The notes beneath the pieces were generated by a model, which was not told where the DNA came from, did not search any database, and saw only the letters and a program-made list of their open reading frames with translations. From the NCBI GenBank assembly GCA_024138015.1, contig JAMXBB010000004.1, positions 8,689,394 to 8,753,393 of the forward strand: 64,000 bases of DNA, in the 5' to 3' direction. Shown piece by piece: positions 1 through 11,540 of this stretch (its first letter is position 1; each line of letters starts with the position of its first letter). The position numbers were made by a program, and so were the translations under genes. Source of the DNA: Lumnitzera littorea. Taxonomy: Eukaryota; Streptophyta; Magnoliopsida; Myrtales; Combretaceae.

Positions 1-142
1 ATATTGTCGATCATTTGTAAAGAATAATCAAAAGTGCCTTGGAACTGAAATTAAATCGTAGGTTTGCAGAGCACTATTTGAGATAAATGAAGTGTTAAAT
101 ATTATCCTGAAAGCAAACTCATAGGATATACAATGTACTTAC

Positions 143-346
143 AGTATCCTCTATAGGTACAGACTTGTCGATCCGATGCACGTAGTAGAGATCAATATAG
201 TCCACATCAAGACGTTTTAAGCTAGCCTCACAGCAAGAGCGTGCATATTCTGGGCTCCCATTGACTACTATCCCAGATGCTCCAAAATTTTCAATACCAA
301 ACTTTGTAGCAATCTGTATTTTTTCTCGTGGCAATTGTTTGAAGGC
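143..346 (-). CDS. AKR exon 3 (68 codons, catalytic Lys and His)
   Basis: Acceptor TTTAG precedes 346 and donor GTAAGT follows 143. Encodes from AFKQLPREK to KSVPIEDT, with catalytic Lys91 (IATKFG) and His133 (YYVHRID). The segment SPEYARSCCEASLKRL is typical of plant members. Intron 2 (347-495) is short; intron 3 runs out of the window. Confidence 0.92.
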
Positions 347-3300
347 CTAAATGGCAAGTCAATTTTCATTAACAAATGTAAACATTTCAAATGATTGCAC
401 TGATCAATTTATTTAAATTTTTATTCTTAAGTAAAGCAAAAGCTTTGAAGATTATATGTTATTTAACTCTAGCATGCTGCTACTGAATTAAGTACCTTTC
501 CAAGCAAAACTTCGTTAGTGTGAGGTCCGTAGAAGTCGGATGTGTCAAAGAAAGTGATCCCCTTATTATAAGCATGTTTGATTATTGAGATGCCCTCCTC
601 CTCAGGAAGTGGGGCATTGTAACCTCCGCTAAGGGTCATGCACCCAAGTCCCAATTTCGATACCTGACCAAGATCATCAAGAACACTGCATAATTCTACT
701 GGGCATCTTTCTATTAAGCTAGAAATGCAATGCATTGTTCCAGGAATAACAAAACAAAGAGAGTCGATGTAGCTGGTACTTGATTTTCAGATTAGCAACC
801 GGAGATAATGGAATCAGATTGCAGTAAATTTATTGTATGCACAACATGCTGAAGTGACAGACCATGTTCCATGTATTTTTTCTGCAATATAATCTAACTA
901 AAAGCAGAGCATTCGCATAGCATCCTCTGAAGCAGAAGTAAGTGTTGGGAGGTGTGGGTATAGATGTAAGTGTCGTGTATGTGCCATGTGTGAAGTTACG
1001 CTACAGGTGACTAAGAAAATGACTTGAGTGATTCGCACAAAATGATCGAGAAAGAAGTGTAGGAAGGAAAAGTAGGCGATCTTAGTAAAGTTTTAACATG
1101 TATGATAACGCGTGGAAGAGCGTGATGATATCAAACTCCAAGATTAATAAAGAACAGGATGGTATTCCTAAAGTATTTGAGTGTTTAATTTTTGAGATAA
1201 AGTTCTGATAGAATAACGGTGTTAATGGAGGTTTTTCTCTTGTTCGAATGAGGATCTAAATATGGTATTTATGAGAAAGGGTAATTAATCACATTCGTTA
1301 GTCATCAATAGTTAAGATTGAAGCCCTTTATAAATAGATCTTAAGTAGGTTATTTTCATGGGTTTAGGCCTAGGTAAAGGCTTTATTTATTATTTTAGTG
1401 CGAGTTAAACCAAGAAAGGTTGGGTCAAATGGACATATTCAATGAGCTCTATTCCAAGCTTGCTATGTCAAGTCTCCCTTGATTATTCCAATAATTTATG
1501 GGCTTGGCTCCTTAGACCTTGTCACTATAGCCCGAGGAGTCAAATCAATGGGCTTGAAAGCCTAACATTAAATTTGGCCCTCTACATATTGCTCCCTGAC
1601 CAAAGTCATTTAAATGAAGTCGAAAGGATTTAGGCACTAAGTAAGCCTTTTAGATGACTCAGGCGTGTACTATTAAACAGTTGTGCTGCTGCCAAATTAA
1701 TCTGAGAATTGTCTTAGTGCGCGAGCTTACAGTATGTCTTAACCGTGTGTCAAGCCTCAACTAGTTTATATTATATGTTGCTCCCAAGGCATCACCTTGA
1801 AATAAATCCTCTTTAAGTTGTCTCTCTTTGAGCTGATTTGTCTTGTCGATTTGATCCATATGACTTATTTGTTCCATTGAGTTAGACTTTGTGAATAACT
1901 CCACGGACCCTATTGAGCTAACTTTTATGCACTAATATTTCCTTGATTTTCTTTTCTTGTAGGAGTACTTTTCTTGTAAGGTCTTCATACATAATGTAAA
2001 TATTTTGTATTAACCAAATCTTATTTGTTGCGCTATAACTGATAGCATGGCGGTCTTGCTAGCCGATTAACGGGTAAGGGTCAAGGAAACAACATCCCTT
2101 GTGAGGTTTTCAAGGTAGCGCCCCGGAAGCTCGACGAATTTACAAATCTCTATATAGAAAACTCCAAAAATATTTCAAGAAAGCATCCTTATTAACAATT
2201 AACCTTCCATTTTTCATCCTTCAATCCACATGATGTTACGATAAGACTTATAGTGAAACAATTATCTCTATATTGCAAAGCTACCTCACAAATATAATAT
2301 TCATCATGCTAGCGAAGTCTACCACTATATATATATATATATTAGTCTTTAGAAGTTCATACGGAGTCCACTCATGTTGAAGTTGAGTCGTAAGTTCCGT
2401 ATAATGCCCTATGTTTACACCATGCAAATGATGTGTTGAGAATCCATGAAGCTCACAAGCGAATTGCAATTTTATCACAAAGTTCCATATAAAACTAGAA
2501 GCCCATGTGAAACAGTTAGCTAACTTCTGATCTTCTTAAACTTTCAATACCCCTACTTTTTTTTATATTAAAAAAATACTTCTCTTTAGACACCTTTAAA
2601 GATATGCGGTGGGATGTCCTTTCCCCTTTTTTGCAATGTGCAGTAGCACAATATTTCACCTTTTCCGCAAAGCGCAATATATGCCTCTCGAACTAAATAA
2701 GAAATAAGAACGGGATATGAAATAATAATAACCCTTTTTTTTTTAAATTTCTTTTCCTTCTTTAAAAAGTCGATAGGTATCTAGTTACTTTTTCATTCTT
2801 GCTCCATCACAATAGATTTTCATAACTCTCCTCCTTTGTTTATCACTTTCCTTTACATGTATTAGGTCACCATTTTGAGAGAAAAGACATCTAGGTATCT
2901 TTTCTTATTTCCCTTTCATTGTTTCAACAAGTTTTTCATTTCATTTTTGTACATCCAATTTCTTCCTCTCTTTATCTATCTCAAATGTAGTACACTCCCT
3001 CCATCAATCCTTTCTAAAAGAAACCTCTTTTTTTTTTTTTTTAACACCCTTTAGCATACGGTGGAAAGCTTCAATTTGCTAGTCCTATGTTTCCAAACAA
3101 CCTTTCAAACTTTGATTGTCGTCGTACTTAAGCCTAAGTGTCTCCGAGCGGCCATTTGTAGCTACCACTTCTCTTCTTGCTGTTGTGCTGGTCGACTTAG
3201 TTTAGTCATGCCCTTTTCATTTTTGTAAGCTTTCCATCCTATCTGTCCTTTATACTTTTCCTTATCCATGCTTTAAAATGTACACACATGCACAGGCATA

Positions 3301-6300
3301 CATACACATATAGATGTATATATATTTTAACATTTCTAGCTTTATCATCTTCTTCTCATAACAACAGGTTCTTGATTAAACAAGCAAACACCTAAACTTG
3401 GTAGTTTGAGAACTATCATAAGATTGGCAATGAAGCTATATTTTAATTCTAAACCTTCTAATCATCTTTTGGTAAATACCTAAAACTTACTTCCCTACTA
3501 AGTTAAGGCATGGATGTTTAACAACCAGACTTTGACAATAACAACTTTAGTAGGAAAGTGGCTTCTATGAGAGGTAATGCCATCGTTTTTTTCTTTTCCC
3601 CCTTATTTTCTTTTTCTTTCCTTTTCTTTTTTAAATTTAGAACATGAGGGCTGTGGTTGTTGGAGGCTCCTGATTGAAGCTCTCATCCAATAAAAGAGCA
3701 AAGAAAATAGACCAAGAGCAGTGTGCAGTAGCTAATTCCTTCCTCCTTCGGTAACAAAATAAGTCACAGCGCCTACGTTTATTTTCCATTTGCTTGAAAT
3801 AGTTGTCATTATGGTCTTCATTTTTTATAGTCATATTTAAAACACATCCACATATGCTTTCTTTTGTGTTCCCCATACTCTCTAACATGCACCTCGATCA
3901 AAACTATTTCCATTTCAAGAGGAGCAATGCACTTTAGGGGTTTCCCCATAAATGATACTCCGTAGAGCTCACCTTTGTGCATAAGATACTTCTTGGCCTT
4001 TTGCTTTATAAGGTTAGTGTTCATATTATTCGTCGGTAACACATTATTCCTCAAGTAATTAATGTATGGGCGCCTTCGGTCTCTAGCACTATATACAAAA
4101 TTACACTCACTCTGGTCGGGAAGCTCAAAATATTTAGGGCAATGTACTTGCACTTGAAGCGTATCTTTAGCCATTGATGGCTAATGATAGCTTGCATGTT
4201 AAATACGACAATATAGTGGTGGCCTTTCCTCTCCGCAACAGATTTGGTGATACTTGTCTAACTTGAGATGAGCTTCCTTAGTACCAATACATCAAGATAG
4301 AACACCTTTTGGACCCTTATAATATAACATTCCATTGGTTTTAACAAAATTCTTCAAAGCCGAAACAGAAACCATACTAGGGTGCGCTAACTATTCCATA
4401 AATGAGATGCGCCAATCATCTTACATGTCTTCATCCTCATTAACAAAATTCAAAATCGTATATGGCATAGATTTCTTGACTACTTGGATATTCACATTAT
4501 CACTAAAATCTTGAATTGGAATTTTGGATGCTAATATGGCTAGTGCATCGGCATATCTATTCGCTAATCAACTCGTATGCTCATATCGTATGGAGTTAAA
4601 TTTCCTAATCATAACCTGTACTGCAACCCTATAAGGCGTAAGTGTACGTTCCTTCATTCCAAACTCACCCGTGGCCTGTTTAATGATTAGATTTGAATCA
4701 CCTTGAATACATAAATGATGCACTCCAACTTCTCATGTAGACAATAAACCAAGTAATAATGCCTCATACTCAGCTTCATTATTGGTGCATCGAAAATCAA
4801 ATTTAAATGTTAGGGGTATCTCTTAACCTTCAGGTGATGTTAATATGATTCTTACTCCCCAACCTTGATTTCTTACAGAACCATTAAATTGAAGTGTCTA
4901 TTCATTATCCGCCTCGACCATTAAAGTATCTTCATGAAACTCAACTGGTATTATGTCTACAGTCAAGCCCTCTTAAGCATCTGGAAAGTGTGCTAATAGA
5001 TTGGCTACGGCTTACGACTTGATGGTCATGGGGGATTGTATTGAGATGTCAAATTCTCTAAAAATGAGTAACCACTTAGCAACCCGTTTTGATAAAGTCG
5101 ATCGTGATAATAAATACTTAATTGGATTCGAGCGAGTTACTAGATTGATTTTATGCGCAAGGAAGTAATGTTGTAACTTTTGTATGGCAAATACCAACGC
5201 AAGACAGTGTTTCTCGCAAGTTGGGTACTTGACCTCGCTGCCTTGAAGGGTTCATCTCAAATAGTATATAGGTCGCTCTCAACCATCAACTTCTTACGTA
5301 AGCAGAGTGCCAATGACTTATCAATAGACGTAAGATATAAAATTAATAGCAATTCTTTGACAAGCATGGTCATGGTTTGAGGAGAAGTCAAGATCATCTT
5401 GATCTTTTGAATTGCCTCTTCGTAGACCTGTTCCCATTCAAATGAAATTTCTTTCTTCAAAAGTTGGTACAATGGTATGAAATCTTAGTAAGTATTGGTA
5501 TAAACCTTTTGATATAAAAGACTTTTCCTATGAAAGTTTTTAGTTCCTTTAAAGTAGTAGGGGATAGCATCATTCTTATAGCTTGCACTTTCATAGGATC
5601 AACATCAATTTCTTTTTTATGGATGACAAACCCTAAAAACTTCCTTAAGGACACTCCAAAAACACATTTAAGAGGATTTATGCGAAGCTTGTATAGCTGA
5701 TATCGTTCAAAAACCTTTTGTAGATGAATTATGTGATCATGTGCCCTTTTAGACTTGATGACTATATTATCGACATAATCCTCCATAAAGTCATGCATCA
5801 TGTCATGAAATATAACAATCATTGCCCTTTGATAAGTGGCGCCCGTATTCTTAAGTCCAAATGGTATGATGGTATAATAAAAATTTCTAACTGGTGTTCG
5901 AAAGGTGGTACACTTCGCGTCCCCAATTGCCTTCTTAATCTGATTATGACTACTGAATCCATCCATAAAAAAGAATAAATCATGTCTTGCAGTCGTGTCT
6001 ATTAGAGTATTAACATTTGGTAAAGGAAAGTCATCTTTAGGACAAGCCTTATTCAGATCCTGGAAGTCCACATATACTCTTATCCGTCCATTCTTCTTTC
6101 TTATAGGAACAATATTGGTAAACCCAGTAGGATGTTGGATGGGCTTTATGAATCCAGCTTATAATAACTTCTCAACTTTTTGCTTAATTTGAACTTCAAT
6201 CTCAAGGCGGAAAACTCTTTATTCTTGCTTTATAGGCGTAACTCCCGAGGCAATACTTAATCTATGTACTATGAGACTAAGGTTCAATTCTGGCATCTCT

Positions 6301-9300
6301 TCGTAGGTTCATGCAAAGACGTCTCTATATTCTCTTAGCAACTTGACAATATGAACTTTTATTTCTTGTGGGAGGCTCTTGCTTATGAAGATTGGCCGCT
6401 GTAACTCTCCCGGTTACGCTAGATCCAATTCTTTTATTTCCTTAGCCCGTAGCTTCATTTGGTCTTATAGTTGTTGTGGAGCAGGTTGGACTTCTTGTAC
6501 TAGTATGGGATCTGAAGAGGACAAAAATACCTCCTCAGACCTTTGAGACTGTCAGAAGCAGTATGCCCTTCTTTTGTTTTCTCAAACAAAACTTTTAATT
6601 CCTTTAGCCTGCTTGTTCTTCTTCTTTCCTTTACAACACTCGTACATCTTTCTTTTCTTTTGCTGACCATCTTAAACTTCTTTCCATGTAGGTAAAGGGG
6701 CACTAATTGGCTTAGCTATTGTGGTCTCGCCTTTTTCAGCAAATTCATTAAATTAGGTCGACTCAGTAAAATATGATTTGTGTTGCTCGAAAGGATTCTT
6801 TATAGCTGGAATAAATACATCCTTCCCTTTCCAATGACCCTTAATACATTGATGTAATGTGGATGGGACCAAGTTATGATCATGCAGCCATTTCCTATTG
6901 ATGAGTAGATGGTATTGGATTGGCGCATCAATCACACGAAAGGTAGTAATACCATGGATAGGGCTAACTTTGAGATTAACATTAACATACCCAACAGAAT
7001 TTGCAGGGGCATGGTTAAATCCATTTATTGATATAGGCTGTTTAACCAATTATCGGATATTAATTCCGGCAACCTTAAAAGTACTCATTGGCATGACATT
7101 TAATGAAGAACCATTATCAATGAATATTCTCTTGATCAGGGACATGTTAAGCACACCTTCCACATATAAGGAGCGATTGTGATTGGAATTCTTCACACAC
7201 ATGTTTGTATTAGTAAATAGAAGCATATTTTCGTGTGTTGTGGCTATCTTCTTCACAGGCTGCGTTGCGCTACACTACACTCTATGTATCAACTCTTAGA
7301 GATCTATGTAAGTGCAGTTGTTACCACAAGTCGAGCTTTCTTATTGAATCCTAAGAGATCAAAGAAAATCCTAAAGTTAGCTACCTTCAACAATGCTGTA
7401 ACAATAGGTAGGTGTTCATCATCTTGAGCTTCGATTGACTTTCCTTTACTTTCATCATTTCCAGTAGTTTAGCCATCAATTATTTCAATAGTGATGGGAT
7501 CATGGCTAATGGTGTTGACAACACTCCTTCGGTTGTTGTGGGTAGGAAGTGGATCGTTTCTAACATCATTATTATTGATGATCAACTCACTACGTGTAAT
7601 TCAATCATTGAATATTTTCTCCAAAGTGAAACAATCTTTAGTTAGGTGACCAATAATCTGATGAAATCTACAATACTTAGGATCACTATTTTCTTCATTT
7701 GTGGGGAGACACTCGACCCTTGGAAGCTTGATATTTCCATCGTGGAGCTACTGGTCAAGCATTTAATGCACTTTGGCCATGGGATAAGGATATGTCAAAG
7801 ATGGCTTGGAGTTATTGGGCTTATCATCCTTTTGTTTTCTTTACTCCTCTTGGTGATTCACCTTGAGTTACACTTATAAACAAATGCGCTTGTTGAATCT
7901 CCTAACTTCATTTCCTTGTCGTGCCATTAAGTTGTTAGTCCTTTGCGCGTTCTTAACTAGTGTAGCAAAGGAAGCTAATGAAAGTTTTTCAATGTAGACC
8001 GTATATTCAAGAAACATCCCTTGGCTACAAATCTTAACAAACTCTCTCTCATCACAAACATCTTGTATATCTAGTGAGCACTCCTTAAAGCGTTCGATAT
8101 AGTCCATCAGATCTTCTTTGGACTTTTGTCGAATCCTTCTCATGTCAGTAAGGGTAACTCTCTTTTTTGTGGAGAAGAAATTCTCCAAAAACATCTTATA
8201 CATACTACCTCATGAATCTACTGATCCTAGAGGGAAATTAACATATCAGGTATATACCTTCTCAGTGAGTAACTTGGAAAATTCTTTCAGTTTCAAATCA
8301 TCATCTAGGCCATATACTTTCAGCATCTTAATAAATTTCAATAAATGTTCTTTAGCACTTCCCTTCTTACCATTAAATAGTATGAACTTTGGACTGACAT
8401 AATCCTTAGGGTATAACTTCGCGGTAATGCGTTGGTGATATGGAAGCTTCAGTTTTGGTATCCCAACCGTAGATTTTACTTGTATCTCCTTTGAATATAT
8501 ATATCCAAATCTTCTTTAGTTACAAATGAATCTCTCTGAGTAAATGCTTTCACCCTTAGTGACATCGCAGGAGTAGGATGCATGGGCACTAGATTCATGG
8601 GTGTAGATCTTGTAGACATAGGATTTGTTGGTGTTAGTTGAACAGAGTCAACAATTGTGATACGTGGCATAACATGTGAGGACGACGAGCCTCCAATCTG
8701 AACTCCTTAATTCCTTACTTCAAGTAATGAATCTTGTGTGGTTGTAAGTTCTACAGCAGGAAGTTTTTTTCCAACCCTATGAGCAACATGCTCATTGACA
8801 ATTAGAGGGTTTGGTGGGGTATATTGTTGCACTACATTAGAAGGATTCGATGAAGTTACTCCTTATTGTGTAGCAGCAAAGGCAGCCAAAGCAAACGTAC
8901 ATTGAGAAAACATCACCATAAGTTCACTTAGGTTTCGATTAGTCTCTTGTAGCTTATGCGTTAATTGTGCATTATCAAGTTGGAGATAGATTTTGATCAT
9001 TGGTCACTGTATTAACATTTTGCTCTTGATTAGTTCCCTTAGTAAGGTCGGGTTATCTTCCTTCCCTAATAAAGTCACTAGAAAAATGTCAAGTGGGGGG
9101 GAGGGGTGTGAGTATAGATACAAGTGTCACGTACGTACCACGTGTGAAGTTGTGCTACACATGACTAGAGAAATGACTTGAGTGACTCGCACGGATGATC
9201 AGGAGAGAAGTGTAGGGAGGAGAAGTAAGTGATCTTAGTAAGGCTCTAACATGTATAATAATAGGTGGAGGAGTGTGATGGTATGAAACTCTAAGATTAA

Positions 9301-11109
9301 TAAAAAACGAGGTAGCGTTTCTAAAGTGTTTGAGTGTTTTATCTTTGAGACAAAGTTCTAGCAAAGTAACGGCGTTAATGGGAATTTTTCTCTTGTTCAA
9401 ATGAGAATGTGAATAGGGTATTTATAAGAAAGGGAAATTGATCATATTCATCAGATCATGATGATCATCAATAATTAAAATTGAAGCTTCTTATTAATAA
9501 ATCTTAACTGGGCTATTTTCATGGGTTTAGATTTAGATAAATACTTTATTTATTATTCTAGTATGAGTCATACTAAGAAAGGTTGGATCGGATGGATTCA
9601 TCTAACGGGCCTTACTCCAATCTTGCTATGCTAAGTCTCCCTTGATTATCTTGATAATTTATGGGTTGAGCTCCTTAATCCCTATTACCTTAGCTTGAGG
9701 AGTCAAATCAATTTAATCGATGGGTTTGAAAGCCCAATATTAAATTTGGCTCTCTACAGTAAGTAACTAACAATTGATCTAGTTTGGCAATTCAAGGCCT
9801 TTGGAAGAATTGCAAAAACATGGAATTTATTGCGATATAGATTTTATAGAGTCCTATTCATAGACACAAACAGAGAGGCTTTGAACAAATTGAGTTAATT
9901 TTCCAAATTTGCAGAAATGAAGGAAATATCTTTGCCTTACCCCAAAATGTATCTCATATAATAAATTTAATCAATGGGGTTAATCTAATCATCGTCATGG
10001 GACATTGAGAAGCTTTTAAAAGTTCTTCAAGATTTAACTATGCATGATTTTTATGTGTAAAAACCTACAACAGGTTACTAAAACTCCAAAACTCCGAGAT
10101 GAAGCAAGTGACAGTAATGACAATACATTGTCAAATTGAAATCCACAACAATATTCAACCCAATATCGAATGCCAGTCCTATGAGTTGACATATTTCCAG
10201 GTGATTAAGCTCACATGGAGATGTCTTAATGTTATTCTAACTGAAATTGCAATGCTCTTTCATTGTGGAAATTTCATGCAGCGACCGGATCCATAAGATT
10301 TGATCACAAACTGTCCAATATGTTTTATATGTATCAACATTTGTAGCTAATATTTTGCCAACCGCATGATGTGTTATGTAGTTTATGACCGGATCTTTTT
10401 AGATCTCACTCTACTTCACAAGTACTTTCCATTATTGTGTGCAGTTTGTAACAGCACTCTGCTTTTGCTGCTGAGAGATTCAAACACGAGCATGCATGCC
10501 ATCTTAAACGCTAAAATCTTCAATGATCTAAAAACCTCATCAAAGTGATTTATACATCAGCGATCAACTCAGGTAAAATAATGCATTAGTAGATTTGAAA
10601 AATTCAGTAACTCGCCACAGATTCTTCTGATTCCCACATCAAATCATTGATTTGAATTGTGCCAAGAGCTTTCCCCAGAAAAACAGACCAGAAATAATCA
10701 CAAGGCACAGATAGACATCAACCCTATAGTGCTCAAACCTTTAAGGAGCTTCATTCATATATATACACGTATATAGATTTTGGTGAATTTTCTATTCCTA
10801 CTGCAAGATATATACACTTAAAAATAAGTTGCAATCGTACATCATCCTAATTCGTGTACTCGTCCATCATATATTGCAGTAAACGAGTGAAAAAACACAG
10901 AAGGGATGATCAATCAAATACTTTTTATATACGACAGTATGTGATTTGGGATAATATGGATGGGAAAAATTACTAGAGTACAAAATCGAAACATAAAAAA
11001 CGATCAAGACAATCACAGTACGAGTAAAATCAAGATCAATTTCCTCTACCTCCAGTCCTTGAGTTCCGAGTTTGATTCTTGGAATCTGCGTTTTCTTGTC
11101 TTCGGCCAT
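143..11109 (-). CDS. Aldo-keto reductase (perakine reductase / PCNT115-like), exons 1-3, 3' end outside window
   Basis: Cytosolic NADPH-dependent reductase of carbonyl substrates; the true substrate cannot be read from sequence. Three phase-0 exons join cleanly at 11050-11109, 496-663 and 143-346 (minus), giving the first 144 residues of a family usually about 340 long. Protein starts MAEDKKTQIPRIKLGTQG and has LGLGCM and GPHTNEVLLGK signatures of the plant AKR13-type group. The whole AKR catalytic tetrad is present: Asp60 and Tyr65 (FDTSDFYG), Lys91 (IATKFG), His133 (YYVHRID). No stop or frameshift occurs in the three exons, so the gene looks functional as far as seen. Intron 1 is 10386 bp, of which 8.8 kb is an LTR retrotransposon. 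The next exon is not in bases 1-142; the gene continues left of the window. Family assignment is firm; the exact orthologue is not. Confidence 0.9.
496..663 (-). CDS. AKR exon 2 (56 codons, catalytic Asp and Tyr)
   Basis: Acceptor TCAG precedes 663 and donor GTACTT follows 496. Encodes from VSKLGLGCM to EVLLGK, covering the first beta strands of the TIM barrel with catalytic Asp60 and Tyr65 in FDTSDFYG. Both borders are phase 0. Confidence 0.92.
943..1586 (-). repeat. 3' LTR of the AKR-intron retrotransposon
   Basis: 644 bp, TGTTGGG... to ...CTCTACA on the plus strand. The 5' flank GTAAG equals the bases after the other LTR. The small open frame at 1442-1633 crosses its edge and is not a gene. 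Confidence 0.9.
1587..3636. other. Noncoding 3' part of the intron element
   Basis: About 2 kb between the broken integrase and the 3' LTR. It is AT-rich, with T-runs, a short AT repeat near 2326 and an ACAC/ATAT patch near 3280-3325. The minus strand around 2.8-3.3 kb gives short Lys/Glu-rich stretches with stops, but no family could be recognised. It may be a replaced or deleted integrase region or an untranslated tail. Confidence 0.4.
3830..4180 (-). pseudogene. Truncated integrase N terminus of the intron element
   Basis: Reads RRRPYINYLRNNVLP, NLIKQKAKKYLMHKGELY, MGKPLKCIAPLEMEIVLIEV and HVREYGEH, the linker and the beginning of the zinc-binding domain. The HHCC motif then breaks off and no DDE core is recognisable up to the 3' LTR. 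Confidence 0.7.
4500..4810 (-). pseudogene. Second (archaeal-type) RNase H of the intron element
   Basis: The minus strand reads TNNEAEYEALLLGL followed, after one stop, by GVHHLCIQGDSNLIIKQ and GEFGMKERTLTPYR. The NNEAEYEAL and GDSxLI boxes are the hallmark of the extra RNase H carried by Tat/Ogre-lineage Ty3/Gypsy elements. Confidence 0.75.
5012..5400 (-). pseudogene. RNase H (retroviral type) of the intron element
   Basis: The minus strand retains MVFAIQKLQHYFLAHKI, VTRSNPIKYLLSR and RVAKWLLIFREFDI, the standard C-terminal half of the gypsy RNase H. The N-terminal half lies in another frame, so it is frameshifted. Confidence 0.7.
5457..6100 (-). pseudogene. Reverse transcriptase domain of the intron element
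   Basis: The longest open frame in the window (204 codons) lies here. Motifs: DFQDLNKACPKDDFPLP, the first catalytic Asp in FFMDGFSSHNQI, PFGLKNTGATYQR, and the active-site box as YVDN instead of YVDD (one GAT to AAT change), which should abolish catalysis. Then KCVFGVSLRKFLGF and TFIGKVFYIKRFIP of the connection region. Confidence 0.85.
6753..7256 (-). pseudogene. Aspartic protease region of the intron element
   Basis: Two open stretches in the same frame are separated by a stop near 7050. The active-site loop reads IDNGSSLNVMP, where the family normally has Asp-Asp/Ser-Gly; the Asp is kept. Downstream are INGFNHA, FRVIDAPIQYHLLINRKWLH and LHQCIKG, typical of the Tat-type protease domain. 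No longer continuous, so non-functional. Confidence 0.75.
7874..8460 (-). pseudogene. Gag (retrotransposon capsid domain) of the intron element
   Basis: The minus strand reads YPKDYVSPKFILFNGKKG, then EHLLKFIKMLKVYG, EFSKLLTEKVYT, ENFFSTKK and MDYIERFKECSLD, the pattern of the plant Retrotrans_gag domain. Two in-frame TGA codons fall where the family has conserved Trp (the YTWY and SW positions), consistent with TGG to TGA changes. A proline-rich N-terminal stretch continues to about 8.67 kb. No zinc knuckle was recognised. Confidence 0.75.
9087..9758 (-). repeat. 5' LTR of the AKR-intron retrotransposon
   Basis: 672 bp, TGTC... to ...TCTACA on the plus strand. Pairs along its whole length with 943-1586, with mostly transition differences and a few indels. 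It has a short G run near 9094 and an extra GATCATGATGATCATC stretch absent from its partner. The strand makes this the promoter-bearing LTR. Confidence 0.9.
9764..11049. other. Original AKR intron 1 sequence
   Basis: Unique AT-rich intron DNA between the retrotransposon and exon 1; with 664-942 it forms the roughly 1.6-kb intron present before the insertion. Short open frames here show no family signature. No further feature seen. Confidence 0.5.
11050..11109 (-). CDS. AKR exon 1 (start codon, 20 codons)
   Basis: ATG is at 11109-11107 and the exon ends ...GTQGLE at 11050, followed by the donor GTAGAG. Reading on into the intron leaves the family alignment at once (VEEIDLDF), while exon 2 resumes with VSKLGLGCM, so the donor is well placed. 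The start matches the usual N terminus of this family, a few residues before the IPRxKLGxQG motif. Confidence 0.88.
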
Positions 11110-11222
11110 GTTTCTCGATAGTTACTATCCTCCGGAGGTTTCCCAATGTTTTCCCGTCTCCGTCTCTGCTCGTTCTATGCTGAACTCGGAGTGCAAACAC
11201 CAGGATAACAAGAGAAAATGAA

Positions 11223-11233
11223 CGTCATCGTCA
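11223..11233 (-). promoter_or_regulatory. Tandem TGACG (as-1-like) motif upstream of the AKR start
   Basis: Minus strand reads TGACGATGACG, 114-124 bases upstream of the AKR ATG. Two overlapping TGACG cores are the binding motif of TGA-class bZIP factors, which often control plant detoxification genes. The spacing differs from the classic as-1 element and no binding evidence exists, so the role is inferred. Confidence 0.3.
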
Positions 11234-11540
11234 TTGACCACGGAGTTTCCATGGCGTATGTGCTGACGCTACATGGAAGCCGGGCCAAAAATTCCACAAA
11301 CCATTATCGTATAGCAAAATTTATTTAAGTTAATTATAATTTTATAAATACATTACTTACGTTAGTATATTTGTAAAGAGGTGAAATAAGTTTTTTTTTT
11401 TAATTAGAAATCGCGGACGCATGACATGTCCTTATCGGTTAAAAATATATTAGATATATAAATAATAAAAAATTAGAAAAAAAAAAACACCCTTAGCCTT
11501 AGGTGACCCAAAGTGATCACGACAACATATGGGTAATTGA

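Larger units (their letters stand above)
943..9758 (-). mobile_element. Tat-like Ty3/Gypsy LTR retrotransposon inside AKR intron 1
   Basis: Bounded by two related LTRs (943-1586 and 9087-9758), each TG...CA, with a perfect 5-bp target duplication GTAAG at 938-942 and 9759-9763. The minus strand carries, in order, gag, protease, reverse transcriptase, RNase H, a second archaeal-type RNase H and the start of integrase. The second RNase H marks the Tat/Ogre lineage. No integrase core is found between 3.6 kb and the 3' LTR at 1.6 kb. The reading frames hold many stops and the LTRs differ at roughly a sixth to a fifth of positions by eye, so the copy is old and dead. No convincing primer-binding site follows the 5' LTR. 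Confidence 0.93.
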
